Shown here: positions 29,164 to 38,789 of the stretch, piece by piece
Layout: the number at the start of each line of letters is the position of its first letter
Position numbering within the stretch: position 1 is the stretch's first letter
From: Streptomyces blattellae
GTDB lineage: Bacteria; Actinomycetota; Actinomycetes; Streptomycetales; Streptomycetaceae
Direction: 5' to 3'
Assembly: GCF_009709555.1 (NCBI RefSeq)
Contig: NZ_WJBG01000158.1
Span: forward strand, 1-64,000
DNA: 64,000 nt
Position numbers and translations under genes: made by a program
Notes under the pieces: model-generated
Seen by the model: the letters and a program-made list of their open reading frames with translations, nothing else
The model's database searches: none
Told to the model about the DNA's origin: nothing

Positions 29164-31224
29164 TCAGATGTCGAGGAAGCGGACGTCCTTGGCGTTGCGC
29201 TGGATGAACTGGCGGCGTGCCTCGACGTCCTCTCCCATGAGGACCGAGAACAGGTCGTCGGCCTGGGCGGCGTCATCGAGGGTGACCTGGCCGAGGACGC
29301 GGTGCTCCTGGTCCATCGTGGTGATGCGCAGTTCCTCGGCGTTCATCTCGCCGAGCCCCTTGAAGCGCTGCACCGAGTCCTCGCGGATGCGCTTGCCGTT
29401 CTGCCGGCCGAGTTCGATCAGCGCGTCGCGCTCGCGGTCGGAGTACGCGTACTCGAAGTCGTCCCGGCCCCACTTGATCTTGTAGAGCGGGGGACGCGAC
29501 AGGAACACGTGCCCGGCCTCGACCAGCGGCCGCATGAAGCGGAACAGGAACGTCAGCAGCAGGGTGTTGATGTGCTGGCCGTCGACATCGGCGTCCGCCA
29601 TCAGGATGATCTTGTGATACCGCAGCTTCTCGATGTCGAAGTCCTCGTGGACCCCGGTGCCGAAGGCGGAGATCAGCGCCTGGATCTCCTGGTTCTGCAG
29701 GATCTTGTCGATCCGCGCCTTCTCGACGTTGAGGATCTTGCCTCGGATCGGGAGGATCGCCTGGTACTGCGGGTTGCGGCCGGACTTGGCCGAGCCGCCG
29801 GCGGAGTCACCCTCGACGATGAAGATCTCGCACTTGGTGGGGTCGTTCGACTGGCAGTCGGAGAGCTTGCCCGGCAGGGACGCCGACTCCAGCAGGCCCT
29901 TGCGGCGGGTGAGGTCGCGCGCCTTGCGGGCGGCCACGCGCGCGGTGGCGGCCTGGATGCCCTTGCGGACGATGTCCGCCGCCTCGTTCGGGTTGCGGTC
30001 CAGCCAGTCGTTGAGGTGCTCGTAGACCGCCTTCTGAACGAAGGTCTTCGCCTCCGTGTTGCCCAGCTTGGTCTTGGTCTGGCCCTCGAACTGGGGCTCG
30101 CTCAGCTTCACCGAGATGATCGCGGTGAGACCCTCGCGGATGTCGTCGCCCGTGAGGTTGTCGTCCTTCTCACGAAGCAGCTTCTTGTCGCGCGCGTACT
30201 TGTTGACCAGATTCGTCAGCGCCGCGCGGAAGCCCTCTTCGTGGGTGCCGCCCTCGTGGGTGTGGATGATGTTGGCGAAGGAGTACACGCCCTCGCTGTA
30301 GCCGCTGTTCCACTGCATGGCGACTTCGAGGGAGAGGGCCTTGTCCCTGTCCTCGGCCTCAAGGTCGATCACCGAGGGGTGCACCACGTCCCCCTTGCGG
30401 GAGTTGAGGTACTTCACGAAGTCGACGATGCCGCCTTCGTAGTGGTACGTGACCGTCTTGACCTCGGCGGTTTCGTCCGCCCCGGCCTCGTCCGCCCCGG
30501 AGGTGGCCTTCGCCGACTCGCGCTCATCAGTGAGTTTGATGGTCAAACCCTTGTTGAGGAACGCCATCTCCTGGAAGCGCCGCGAGAGCGTCTCGAAGGA
30601 GTAGTCCGTGGTCTCGAAGATGTCGCCGTCGGCCCAGAAGGTGACCGACGTGCCGGTCTCCTCGGTGGCCTCGTGCTGGGCGAGCGGTGCCGTGGGGACG
30701 CCCATCTTGTAGTCCTGCGTCCAGCGGTGGCCGTCCGTCCTGACCTCGACGGCGACCTTCGACGACAGCGCGTTCACCACGGAGACGCCCACGCCGTGCA
30801 GACCACCGGAGACCGCGTAGCCGCCGCCGCCGAACTTGCCGCCCGCGTGCAGCACGGTCAGCACGACCTCCAGGGCCGGCTTGCCCTCGGAGGGGACGAT
30901 GCCCACCGGGATGCCGCGGCCGTTGTCGACGACGCGCACGCCGCCGTCGGCGAGGATCGTCACCTCGATGGTGTCCGCGTGGCCGGCCAGCGCCTCGTCG
31001 ACGGAGTTGTCGACCACCTCGTACACGAGGTGGTGCAGTCCGCGCTCACCGGTCGAGCCGATGTACATACCGGGTCGCTTGCGGACCGCGTCCAGACCCT
31101 CGAGGACGGTGATGGCGCTGGCGTCGTACGAGGCGGTGACCTCGCCGTTCGACGAAGTCACCGCGGCGCTGGCGCCGACGTCGGTGGACGGGATGTTCTC
31201 GTTGGGGTTGCCGGAATCGGCCAC
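29164..31224 (-). CDS. gyrB: DNA gyrase subunit B
   Basis: 686-aa ATPase subunit. The GHKL ATPase domain shows EVVDNSVDEALAG, the DNGRGIP loop and the GGLHGVG motif. The Toprim domain shows EGDSAGGSAKSGRN and DADVDGQHI, and the C-terminus ends in RRQFIQRNAKDVRFLDI. An acidic, Asp/Glu-rich insertion near residues 215-245 (KATSGADEAGADETAEV) is a variable loop. GTG 31224 follows AAAGGG; the 8 codons upstream are not conserved. Followed by gyrA. Confidence 0.98.
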   Translation of the reverse strand: MADSGNPNENIPSTDVGASAAVTSSNGEVTASYDASAITVLEGLDAVRKRPGMYIGSTGERGLHHLVYEVVDNSVDEALAGHADTIEVTILADGGVRVVDNGRGIPVGIVPSEGKPALEVVLTVLHAGGKFGGGGYAVSGGLHGVGVSVVNALSSKVAVEVRTDGHRWTQDYKMGVPTAPLAQHEATEETGTSVTFWADGDIFETTDYSFETLSRRFQEMAFLNKGLTIKLTDERESAKATSGADEAGADETAEVKTVTYHYEGGIVDFVKYLNSRKGDVVHPSVIDLEAEDRDKALSLEVAMQWNSGYSEGVYSFANIIHTHEGGTHEEGFRAALTNLVNKYARDKKLLREKDDNLTGDDIREGLTAIISVKLSEPQFEGQTKTKLGNTEAKTFVQKAVYEHLNDWLDRNPNEAADIVRKGIQAATARVAARKARDLTRRKGLLESASLPGKLSDCQSNDPTKCEIFIVEGDSAGGSAKSGRNPQYQAILPIRGKILNVEKARIDKILQNQEIQALISAFGTGVHEDFDIEKLRYHKIILMADADVDGQHINTLLLTFLFRFMRPLVEAGHVFLSRPPLYKIKWGRDDFEYAYSDRERDALIELGRQNGKRIREDSVQRFKGLGEMNAEELRITTMDQEHRVLGQVTLDDAAQADDLFSVLMGEDVEARRQFIQRNAKDVRFLDI

Positions 31225-31635
31225 GAAGCGCCCTTTCTGGCACAGCACGAGCCAGGCTCTGCGGGTCCCCCCTCCGGGGAGGGTTGCCGGAGCGGCTGCG
31301 GCATGTTGCGTTGGTAAGCCTTGATCAGCCTTGATCGGTGTTGCTCAGCTTTTCCCGGACGGTCCCCACGGCTGGGGCGGGATTAGCTTCCAGTCTACCG
31401 GTAGCGCCGACAGTGATGGGGCTTTGCCGGTACCTGAGTCCCCATGTGGCGCCCTGAATCGGTCTCCACCGGGTCCCCATATACGGAGCGGGGCTCCAAG
31501 AGGCTCACAGCGGCACTCAGCGCTTCCGACTGTCAACCCTTGGCTACTTCGGAGTCAGGTCGGGATTCGCGACCGCGTCCGCTGTACGCCGCGGGCGTCG
31601 ACGCGCGTTGATCGCACACCCCGACGTGATGTCCG
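31225..31635. promoter_or_regulatory. gyrBA promoter region
   Basis: A 410-bp gap upstream of gyrB. A minus-strand hexamer TAGACT (complement of 31392-31397) fits the actinomycete -10 form TAnnnT, but I found no good -35 at the right distance. Expression of gyrBA is normally supercoiling-sensitive. No gene seen. Confidence 0.35.
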
Positions 31636-32178
31636 TCACCCATAGGTGTCGCCGGGTCCCGTGCTGCCCGGGGCGCGCAGCGGGCCGTAGCGGCGAGAGG
31701 GACCGCCCGGGCCGTTCACCTTGATCAGCCGCACCGCGCCGTGGCCCAGATCCTCGTTGAGGCGGGCCACCAGCGTGGGGGCGAGCAGACGCAGGTTCGT
31801 CGCCCAGGCCGTGGAGTCGCAGCGCACGATCAGCACCCGCTCGTCCTCGTCGTACCGCTCCGGCACACAGTGCTTCGCGACGTCCTCGCCGACGATCTGC
31901 GGCCAGCGGCCCATCACACCGCCCACCGCGGCCGGGGCCTCCCAACCCCGCTCGGTGATGAGGCGGTTGATCGCAGCCCCGAGCGCCATGGGGTCGCGTC
32001 CGTCGGCGCGCGCGCCGGAGCGCAGACCACCGCGGCGTGCCTGCTTCCTCTGCTGCGCGGCCTCCCCACGCGCGCGTGCCTGCTCCTTCGCGGCGCGCAA
32101 CGCCACGCGCGCGAGATCGACGCCGGACGGCTCGGGTGCCCCCTGCCCCGGTGCCCTCTGGGAATCGTCGGCTGTCAT
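31636..32178 (-). CDS. DUF721/DciA-like replication protein
   Basis: 180 aa. The first ~65 residues are a basic Arg/Ala/Gln-rich stretch; the DUF721 domain (about 70-165) has WPQIVGEDVAKHCVPERYD, VLIVRCDSTAWATNLRLLAPTLVARLN and a C-terminal Gly/Pro tail. DciA proteins load or assist DnaB helicase in bacteria lacking DnaC; here the role is inferred from family and from position between recF and gyrB. Its start overlaps the recF stop by 4 bp, so they are translationally coupled. Confidence 0.88.
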   Translation of the reverse strand: MTADDSQRAPGQGAPEPSGVDLARVALRAAKEQARARGEAAQQRKQARRGGLRSGARADGRDPMALGAAINRLITERGWEAPAAVGGVMGRWPQIVGEDVAKHCVPERYDEDERVLIVRCDSTAWATNLRLLAPTLVARLNEDLGHGAVRLIKVNGPGGPSRRYGPLRAPGSTGPGDTYG

Positions 32179-33296
32179 GCGCGCTCCACCGTCCCGTCCG
32201 ACACGGTGTACCGCGTCCCCGTCAGCACGTGCGGTACGTCATCGTCGACCGCGGCCGTCACCAGCACCTGCTCACCAGGGGCGACCAGCTCGGCCAGCCG
32301 CTCGCGCCGCCGGGTGTCCAACTCGGCGAACACGTCGTCGAGGATCAGCACCGGCTCATTGCCCTCGGCCCTGAGCAGGTCGTACGACGCCAGCCGCAGC
32401 GCCAGCGCAAAGGACCACGACTCACCGTGGGAGGCGTACCCCTTGGCCGGCAACTGACCGAGTCTGAAATGCATGTCGTCTCGATGAGGCCCTACGAGGG
32501 TGACGCCCCGCTCGATCTCCTGCTTGCGGGCATCGGCGAGCGCGGCCATCAGCTGCGCGTAGAGGTCCTCGCGTGTGTGCGCCTCACCCGGCGCGGACGG
32601 CTTGTACTCCAGGCCCACCGGACCGCCACCGGGGGCCAGTTGCTCGTACGCCTTGTCGACCAGCGGCTGGATCGCGGCTATCAGGTCCAGGCGCTGGGCG
32701 AGCAGCTCGGCGCCCGCGCGCGCGAGATGCTGGTCCCATACGTCGAGGGTCGACAGATCCATGGCACGGCCACCGTGCCGGCGGGCCAACGCGGCAGTTT
32801 TCAAAAGGGTGTTCCGCTGCTTCAGGACACGCTCGTAGTCGGAGCGCACACCGGCCATGCGCGGGGAACGGGCGGTGATCAGCTCGTCGAGGAAGCGGCG
32901 GCGCTCCCCGGGGTCGCCCTTGACCAGGGCAAGATCCTCGGGCGCGAACAGCACGGTCCGTACGATGCCCAGCACGTCACGGGGTCTGACCTGCGAGGAC
33001 CTGTTGATGCGGGCGCGGTTCGCCCTGCCGGGATTCAGCTCCAGCTCGATCAGCTGCTGCCTCTCGCCCTGCTTGACCTGCGCACGGATGACCGCCCGGT
33101 CGGCGCCCATGCGGACGAGAGGCGCGTCGGAGGCGGCGCGGTGGCTGCCGAGGGTGGCGAGGTAGCCGACCGCCTCGACGAGGTTCGTCTTGCCCTGCCC
33201 GTTGGGGCCGACGAAGGCGGTGACGCCCGGGTCGAGCGGAACTTCGACCCGGGCGTAGGAGCGGAAGTCAGCCAGCGACAGATGCGTGACGTGCAT
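32175..33296 (-). CDS. recF: DNA replication and repair protein RecF
   Basis: 373-aa SMC-like ATPase that helps load RecA at gaps. Walker A GPNGQGKT is at residues 30-37, the signature segment and Walker B LILDDVFAELD lie near the C-terminus, and AAVDDDVP follows. Full length for the family. It belongs to the leftward dnaN-gnd-recF-DciA-gyrBA series; the insertion of gnd between dnaN and recF is usual in Streptomyces. Confidence 0.97.
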   Translation of the reverse strand: MHVTHLSLADFRSYARVEVPLDPGVTAFVGPNGQGKTNLVEAVGYLATLGSHRAASDAPLVRMGADRAVIRAQVKQGERQQLIELELNPGRANRARINRSSQVRPRDVLGIVRTVLFAPEDLALVKGDPGERRRFLDELITARSPRMAGVRSDYERVLKQRNTLLKTAALARRHGGRAMDLSTLDVWDQHLARAGAELLAQRLDLIAAIQPLVDKAYEQLAPGGGPVGLEYKPSAPGEAHTREDLYAQLMAALADARKQEIERGVTLVGPHRDDMHFRLGQLPAKGYASHGESWSFALALRLASYDLLRAEGNEPVLILDDVFAELDTRRRERLAELVAPGEQVLVTAAVDDDVPHVLTGTRYTVSDGTVERA

Positions 33297-33348
33297 GGTC
33301 GTTCGCCGACCTCCCCCAGTGTCGTGGACCGCTCAGCAGCCCTGTGGA

Positions 33349-34224
33349 TTACTTCTTCTCGACCGCGTGCCCGCCGAACTGGTTCCGCAGCGCCGCGATC
33401 ATCTTCATCTGCGGGGAGTCCTCCTGCCGGGAGGCGAACCGCGCGAACAGGGAGGCCGTGATCGCGGGCAGCGGCACGGCGTTGTCGATGGCGGCCTCCA
33501 CAGTCCAGCGGCCCTCGCCGGAGTCCTGTGCACAACCGCGCAGCTTCTCCAGGTGCTCGTCCTCGTCGAGGGCGTTCACCGCGAGGTCGAGCAGCCAGGA
33601 CCGGATGACCGTGCCCTCCTGCCAGGAACGGAACACCTCCCGGACATCGGTCACGGAGTCGACCTTCTCCAGGAGCTCCCAGCCCTCGGCATAGGCCTGC
33701 ATCATCGCGTACTCGACGCCGTTGTGGACCATCTTCGCGAAGTGGCCCGCGCCGACCTTGCCGGCGTGCACCGCGCCGAAGTCGCCCTCGGGCTTGAGGG
33801 CGTCGAAGACCGGCTGCACCTTGGCGACGTTCTCCGCGTCGCCTCCGTACATCAGCGCATAGCCGTTCGCCAGGCCCCAGACGCCGCCGGAGACACCGCA
33901 GTCGACGAAGCCGATACCCCTGGCGCCCAGCTCTTCGGCGTGCTTCTCGTCGTCCGTCCAGCGCGAGTTGCCGCCGTCCACGACGACATCACCGGGCTCC
34001 AGCAGCTCGGCCAGCTCGTCGATGGTCGACTGGGTGGGTGCACCGGCCGGGACCATCACCCATACGACGCGCGGACCCGCAAGCTTGCCCACAAGATCAG
34101 AGAGGCTGTGGACATCTGCGAGGTCCGGATTGCGGTCGTATCCGATGACGGTGTGGCCTGCGCGGCGGATCCGCTCGCGCATGTTGCCGCCCATCTTGCC
34201 GAGACCGACGAGACCGAGCTCCAT
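33349..34224 (-). CDS. gnd: 6-phosphogluconate dehydrogenase, decarboxylating, short form
   Basis: 291-aa enzyme converting 6-phosphogluconate to ribulose 5-phosphate with reduction of a pyridine nucleotide. The Rossmann motif GLGKMGGNM is at residues 7-15, the catalytic-region sequence VDCGVSGGVWG and GHFAKMVHNGVEY follow. It is the short, NAD-type form rather than the ~470-aa NADP form of E. coli. Located between dnaN and recF in the same direction, probably transcribed with them. Confidence 0.92.
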   Translation of the reverse strand: MELGLVGLGKMGGNMRERIRRAGHTVIGYDRNPDLADVHSLSDLVGKLAGPRVVWVMVPAGAPTQSTIDELAELLEPGDVVVDGGNSRWTDDEKHAEELGARGIGFVDCGVSGGVWGLANGYALMYGGDAENVAKVQPVFDALKPEGDFGAVHAGKVGAGHFAKMVHNGVEYAMMQAYAEGWELLEKVDSVTDVREVFRSWQEGTVIRSWLLDLAVNALDEDEHLEKLRGCAQDSGEGRWTVEAAIDNAVPLPAITASLFARFASRQEDSPQMKMIAALRNQFGGHAVEKK

Positions 34225-34364
34225 CAGTTGTTCCTTAGGTTGCTGTGTGGCGTGTGAGGCACCTTCGTACCCATGTCCGAGCCTAAACCCGGACTCTCAC
34301 GCCCACCTGTGGGCATACGCGCTCAAACGTATGCCCCGACCTGCGGTGTTCTCGTCGGTCGCGG

Positions 34365-35495
34365 TCAGCCGCTGAGCCGGACCGGCATGATCAGGTACTT
34401 GTAGGCCTCGTCCGCCTCGGCGTCCAGCGCCGGCTTGCCGCTGAGCAGCGCGGGCTTGGTGGACGTCGTGAAGGACAGCTGGGCCACCGGGGAATCGATG
34501 GCGCTCAGGCCGTCCAGCAGGAACGTCGGGTTGAAGGCGATCGAGATGTCGTCGCCCTCCAGTTGAGCGTCCACCCGTTCCACAGCCTGTGCATCGTCGC
34601 TGGAACCGGCCTCCAGGATCAGCACACCCTGCTCGAAGCTGAGCCGCACCGGGGTGTTGCGCTCGGCGACCAGGGCCACACGCTTGACGGCCTCCACGAA
34701 GGGGGCGGTCTCGATCACGGCGACCGAGTTGAACTCCGTCGGGAACAGCGTGCGGTACTTCGGGAGGTCGCCCTCCAGCAGCCGCGTCGTCGTACGCCGA
34801 CCGGCGCCCTCGAAACCGATCAGGCCCTCGCCCGCGCCCGAGCCGGACAGCGCCAGGATCACACTGTCGCCGCTGGTCAGCGCCTTGGCGGTGTCCAGGA
34901 GCGTCTTGGCGGGCACCAGGGCGACCGCGGACGCCTCCGGGTTCTCCGGCTTCCACAGGAACTCACGGACCGCGAAGCGGTAGCGGTCGGTGGAGGCCAG
35001 GGTGACCCGGTCGCCCTCGATCTCGATGCGCACACCGGTGAGGACGGGCAGCGTGTCGTCACGTCCCGCGGCGATGGCGACCTGAGAGGCCGCCGACGCG
35101 AAGACCTCGCCGGGGACGGTGCCGGTCGCCGTCGGCATCTGCGGCAGCGCCGGATACTCCTCCACAGGCAGTGTGTGGAGTGTGAATCGCGAGGAGCCGC
35201 AGACCACCGTCGCCCGTACACCGTCTGTGGAAATCTCCACCGGGCGGTTGGGCAGGGCGCGGGAGATGTCGGCGAGCAGCCTGCCGGAGACGAGGACCGT
35301 GCCCTCCTCCTCGACCTCGGCCTCCACGGACACCCGCGCGGAGACCTCGTAGTCGAAGCTGGACAGGCTCAGCTGGCCGTCCTCGGCCTTCAGCAGAAGG
35401 CCGGCGAGGACAGGCGCCGGCGGACGGGCCGGGAGGCTGCGCGCCGCCCAGGCCACTGCCTCCGCGAGTACGTCGCGTTCCACCCGGATCTTCAC
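34365..35495 (-). CDS. dnaN: DNA polymerase III beta subunit (sliding clamp)
   Basis: 376-aa ring-forming processivity factor. The three repeated clamp domains are visible; start KIRVERDVLAEAVAWAARSLP and C-terminal YKYLIMPVRLSG are family hallmarks. GTG 35495 is used because homologues begin here; the open frame upstream extends into oriC without conserved content and crosses DnaA-box DNA. It flanks oriC and is divergent in layout from nothing, being in the same direction as dnaA on the far side of the origin. Confidence 0.97.
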   Translation of the reverse strand: MKIRVERDVLAEAVAWAARSLPARPPAPVLAGLLLKAEDGQLSLSSFDYEVSARVSVEAEVEEEGTVLVSGRLLADISRALPNRPVEISTDGVRATVVCGSSRFTLHTLPVEEYPALPQMPTATGTVPGEVFASAASQVAIAAGRDDTLPVLTGVRIEIEGDRVTLASTDRYRFAVREFLWKPENPEASAVALVPAKTLLDTAKALTSGDSVILALSGSGAGEGLIGFEGAGRRTTTRLLEGDLPKYRTLFPTEFNSVAVIETAPFVEAVKRVALVAERNTPVRLSFEQGVLILEAGSSDDAQAVERVDAQLEGDDISIAFNPTFLLDGLSAIDSPVAQLSFTTSTKPALLSGKPALDAEADEAYKYLIMPVRLSG

Positions 35496-35669
35496 TGTTG
35501 CCGCCTCCTGCTGTTGCCGGCGCTTCTCGGCCTGCCTGGCTTCGTCGTCTGTCTCGGTGTCGTCGGCCCCTGGGAGGGGAAGGACACCGGGGAACAGTCT
35601 GACGCACGGCACTGACAGTAGGTGCCTCTCGGGGTCAAGTCGTGACGAGGGGCAGTCGGGCGCCGAAGA

Positions 35670-36250
35670 GTGAGTTGTGCACAGGGCCCCCTTCGAAACG
35701 GATTCCCAGCTCTCTCTAGTTGGGAGTAGTAGTAGGGGCTGTGGATACCGTGGATAACCTTGTTTTCCCAGGTCAACGCCGAGATTTTGTCCACGGGCCC
35801 TGTGGGGGACACCGGTGGACAACTGAACCAGTCTGTGGAGAACGGAAAGTTCTGCACACGCCATGCACAGCCTGGGGTGACTTCTCCCCAGCGCCGTCCC
35901 CAGCTTTGGTCACCTTTCCCACAGCCCATGCCGGCAGCTTGATGTGACGCCTTTCACTCGTCCCGGTGAGGAGGCGCGTCGCGTTGCCGAACAGTGGACA
36001 GCGATGTGGAGAAGTGAACCCTCACTGGGGACAACCGGCCTCAGCCTGTGGGTTGCCGGTGGACAACTTCGTGCACACCCTGTGGACTGTGCCCCTGTCC
36101 ACAGGGTGTGGAGATCCTTCGTCCACCAATCCACAGCCACTTGACCTGCCTTGATGTCCTGTCGACAGGGGCACCTGTGGACAGGATCTGGACAACTCCC
36201 CAGTCCCCAGGGTGTGGACGGCAGAAAGTCAACCAATCTGTGGAGAGGGG
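35670..36250. other. oriC: Chromosomal replication origin oriC
   Basis: Non-coding region between dnaN and dnaA crowded with 9-mers like the Streptomyces DnaA box TTGTCCACA. Good matches, by position: 35740-35748, 35749-35757, 35787-35795, 35814-35822, 35834-35842, 36005-36013, 36026-36034, 36058-36066, 36081-36089, 36095-36103, 36107-36115, 36127-36135, 36176-36184, 36213-36221 and 36239-36247. A weaker one is at 35675-35683. Both orientations occur and spacing is irregular. Most sites have one mismatch, as is known for Streptomyces oriC. Replication starts here by DnaA binding and duplex opening. Confidence 0.95.
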
Positions 36251-36299
36251 CCGTAACCCCGGCACGCAATCGAACACCGGGCTGCCGCGGCATGACGAA

Positions 36300-36332
36300 G
36301 GGCGCCCTCCGGATCTTCTCCGGAGGGCGCCC
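36300..36332 (-). terminator. Terminator of dnaA
   Basis: The 14-bp arms GGGCGCCCTCCGGA (36300-36313) and 36319-36332 flank a 5-nt loop, 24 bp past the dnaA stop, shielding oriC from dnaA transcription. Confidence 0.9.
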
Positions 36333-36355
36333 TCGGTGCCGTAACCCTGTGGTCG

Positions 36356-38266
36356 TCAGCCGTTCTTGATGCGGTTCGTCAGCTCGGTCACCTGGTTGTA
36401 GATGGAGCGCCGCTCGGCCATCAGATTGCGGATCTTGCGGTCGGCGTGCATCACCGTCGTGTGGTCGCGGCCGCCGAACAGCGCGCCGATCTTCGGCAGT
36501 GACAGGTCCGTCAGCTCGCGGCACAGGTACATGGCGATCTGGCGGGCCGTGACGAGCTGGCGGCCGCGCGAGCTGCCGCACAGATCCTCGACCGTGAGGC
36601 CGAAGTAGTCGGCGGTCGCGCCCATGATGGCCGTCGAGGTGATCTCCGGCGTCGAGTCCTCGCCACCGGGGATGAGGTCCTTGAGCACGATCTCGGTCAG
36701 GCCCAGGTCCACCGGCTGCCGGTTGAGCGACGCGAACGCCGTCACCCGGATCAGAGCGCCCTCCAGCTCGCGGATGTTGCGCGAGATCCGGGAGGCGATG
36801 AACTCCAGCACCTCCGGCGGGGCGTTGAGCTGCTCCTGCACCGCCTTCTTGCGAAGGATGGCGATACGGGTCTCCAGCTCGGGCGGCTGGACGTCGGTGA
36901 TCAGCCCCCACTCGAAGCGGTTGCGCAGGCGGTCCTCCAGTGTGACCAGCTGCTTGGGCGGCCGGTCGCTGGAGAGCACGATCTGCTTGTTGGCGTTGTG
37001 GAGCGTGTTGAAGGTGTGGAAGAACTCCTCCTGAGTCGACTCCTTGTCCGCGAGGAACTGGATGTCGTCGACGAGCAGGATGTCCATTTCCCGGTACCGC
37101 TTACGGAAGCTGTCGCCCTTGCCGTCGCGGATGGAGTTGATGAACTCGTTGGTGAACTCCTCCGAGCTCACGTACCGCACGCGCGTGCCCGGGTACAGGC
37201 TGCGTGCGTAGTGCCCGATCGCGTGCAGCAGGTGCGTCTTGCCGAGCCCCGACTCCCCATAGATGAAGAGGGGGTTGTACGCCTTCGCGGGCGCTTCGGC
37301 GACCGCCACCGCCGCCGCGTGCGCGAAGCGGTTGGAGGCGCCGATGACGAACGTGTCGAAGAGGTATTTCGGGTTCAGCCGCGCGGTCGGCTCGCCGGGA
37401 CCGGTCGCCGGCGCGGGCTGCGCGGCCAGCGGGCCGGGGGCGCCGGTCGTGGGAAGCGTGGGTCCGACCGGTCCGCCGCGATGCACATGACCGGCGCCGG
37501 ACGGCGGCTCGGGAAGCTCCCGGCGGACGTCACGCTGGTCGTAGTCGGAGCGGGACTGCTCGTAGTCGGAGCGCTGCGTGTCGTAGGAGGGGCGCTCCAT
37601 GGACTGCGGGCGGTAGTCCTGGGCGGGCTGGCGGTACGCGTCCTGGGGAGGTGGGGAGTACGACTCCTGAGAGCCGTAGGAATCCTGGGGCCGGTACGAG
37701 TCCTGCGACGGCGATGCGTACGGGTCGCGGTCCGGGAAGCCGAGCCGCTGCTGTTGCCAGCCGTAGTCGTCCTGGGATCCGCGCGGCCACGCGCCGGGCT
37801 CGGGGCGCTGGTATTCCGAGGGATATGCGGGGCGGGCCGTCGGGAGCTGATCCGTGCGGGGCGGGGGCAGCTGATCGCTGGCGGTGCCGGAGCGGTCGTC
37901 GGCGCGGTGGCGGCCGTAGCCCTCGTACTGGGAGGAGGGGAGTTCAGGCTCCTCGTAGCGGGGGCGCGGGGGCGGGGAGGGGGCTTCGCCGACGGAGTCG
38001 TCGACGGTGATCGCGATGCGGATCGGGCGGCCGCATTCACGGCTCAGCGTCTCGCTGACGATCGGCGCGAGACGGCCCTCCAGTACGCCCTTCGCGAATT
38101 CGTTCGGTACGGCGAGCAGGGCGGTGTCCGCGACCAGCGCCAGGGGCTGGCAGCGGCGGATCCAGCGCTCGTCCTTCGCCTCGACGCCCTGCCCGCGTCC
38201 GTCTCCGAGGAGTTGCTCCAGTACTCGTGGCCACACTGCGGCAAGATCGGCAGGTACGTCAGCCAC
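36356..38266 (-). CDS. dnaA: Chromosomal replication initiator DnaA
   Basis: 636-aa AAA+ initiator. Domain I (1-95) begins ADVPADLAAVWPRVLEQL. Domain II is a very long Pro/Gln/Tyr/Asp-rich linker (about 100-300) with many YGSQESY-like units, a Streptomyces hallmark. Domain III has Walker A GESGLGKTH and Walker B ILLVDDIQF. Domain IV ends with GGRDHTTVMHADRKI, the DnaA-box-binding signature. GTG 38266 is chosen over an earlier in-frame ATG because homologues start with ADVPADL. Two DnaA-box-like sites lie upstream, consistent with autoregulation. Confidence 0.98.
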   Translation of the reverse strand: MADVPADLAAVWPRVLEQLLGDGRGQGVEAKDERWIRRCQPLALVADTALLAVPNEFAKGVLEGRLAPIVSETLSRECGRPIRIAITVDDSVGEAPSPPPRPRYEEPELPSSQYEGYGRHRADDRSGTASDQLPPPRTDQLPTARPAYPSEYQRPEPGAWPRGSQDDYGWQQQRLGFPDRDPYASPSQDSYRPQDSYGSQESYSPPPQDAYRQPAQDYRPQSMERPSYDTQRSDYEQSRSDYDQRDVRRELPEPPSGAGHVHRGGPVGPTLPTTGAPGPLAAQPAPATGPGEPTARLNPKYLFDTFVIGASNRFAHAAAVAVAEAPAKAYNPLFIYGESGLGKTHLLHAIGHYARSLYPGTRVRYVSSEEFTNEFINSIRDGKGDSFRKRYREMDILLVDDIQFLADKESTQEEFFHTFNTLHNANKQIVLSSDRPPKQLVTLEDRLRNRFEWGLITDVQPPELETRIAILRKKAVQEQLNAPPEVLEFIASRISRNIRELEGALIRVTAFASLNRQPVDLGLTEIVLKDLIPGGEDSTPEITSTAIMGATADYFGLTVEDLCGSSRGRQLVTARQIAMYLCRELTDLSLPKIGALFGGRDHTTVMHADRKIRNLMAERRSIYNQVTELTNRIKNG

Positions 38267-38392
38267 AGGGCACGCTCTCTCGTGGGTCCCACGAACGTGT
38301 GGTTCCGGGACTGGGTTGGGATGCACATCGGATGGGACGGGCGAATCGGAGTCCAGCCACGGTAGTCAGGGCGACGGGTGCGGTTCAAGTTG

Positions 38393-38413
38393 TTGTCCCC
38401 AGGCTGTGGATAG
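38393..38413. promoter_or_regulatory. Two facing DnaA-box-like sites upstream of dnaA
   Basis: TTGTCCCCA at 38393-38401 and, in the opposite orientation, TGTGGATAG at 38405-38413 lie 127-147 bp upstream of the dnaA start. DnaA binding at its own promoter is established in S. lividans; these sites are the probable equivalents. Confidence 0.65.
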
Positions 38414-38434
38414 TGTCTCCCGCAGGCCGCTGGT

Positions 38435-38464
38435 TTGACCGGATGGCGTAGCCCCGCGTACCGT
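38435..38464 (+). promoter_or_regulatory. Candidate rpmH promoter
   Basis: TTGACC (38435-38440) and TACCGT (38459-38464) with an 18-bp spacer fit a vegetative actinomycete promoter and point towards rpmH. The wider dnaA-rpmH gap (38267-38630) holds no gene. Confidence 0.5.
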
Positions 38465-38630
38465 AACCAGGTCGAGTTGTCGATGGCTGCTGCCGCCTGC
38501 CTCCGATGGGCACAGATCGCTGAAGGTGATCGGGAAGCGGTGCACTCGGGCGTGATGCGAGCTACTCGTGGGCGCACGGTGACAGCCAGGACGGCACCCG
38601 CCACCACCGATTGATTTCTGGAGCCCCCGA

Positions 38631-38768
38631 GTGAGCAAGCGCACCTTCCAGCCGAACAACCGTCGCCGCGCGAAGACCCACGGCTTCCGGCTGCGTATGC
38701 GCACCCGTGCCGGCCGCGCGATTCTCGCGTCCCGCCGTAGCAAGGGTCGCGCCCGTCTGTCCGCCTGA
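38631..38768 (+). CDS. rpmH: 50S ribosomal protein L34
   Basis: 45-aa highly basic ribosomal protein: SKRTFQPNNRRRAKTHGF, then RLRMRTRAGRAILASRR and KGRARLSA. Exactly the usual length. GTG 38631 has GGAG at 7-nt spacing. It is divergent from dnaA and heads the rpmH-rnpA-yidD-yidC-khpB-rsmG series, the conserved bacterial order. Confidence 0.97.
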   Translation: MSKRTFQPNNRRRAKTHGFRLRMRTRAGRAILASRRSKGRARLSA

Positions 38769-38789
38769 TCCCGGTCAGGTCATGACATC

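Noticed and set aside
29143..31317. 724-codon open frame opposite gyrB
   Set aside because: Antisense shadow of gyrB with the same artefact composition.
35910..36911. 333-codon minus-strand open frame spanning oriC and the dnaA end
   Set aside because: It crosses the dnaA terminator, many DnaA boxes and dnaA coding sequence in another frame.
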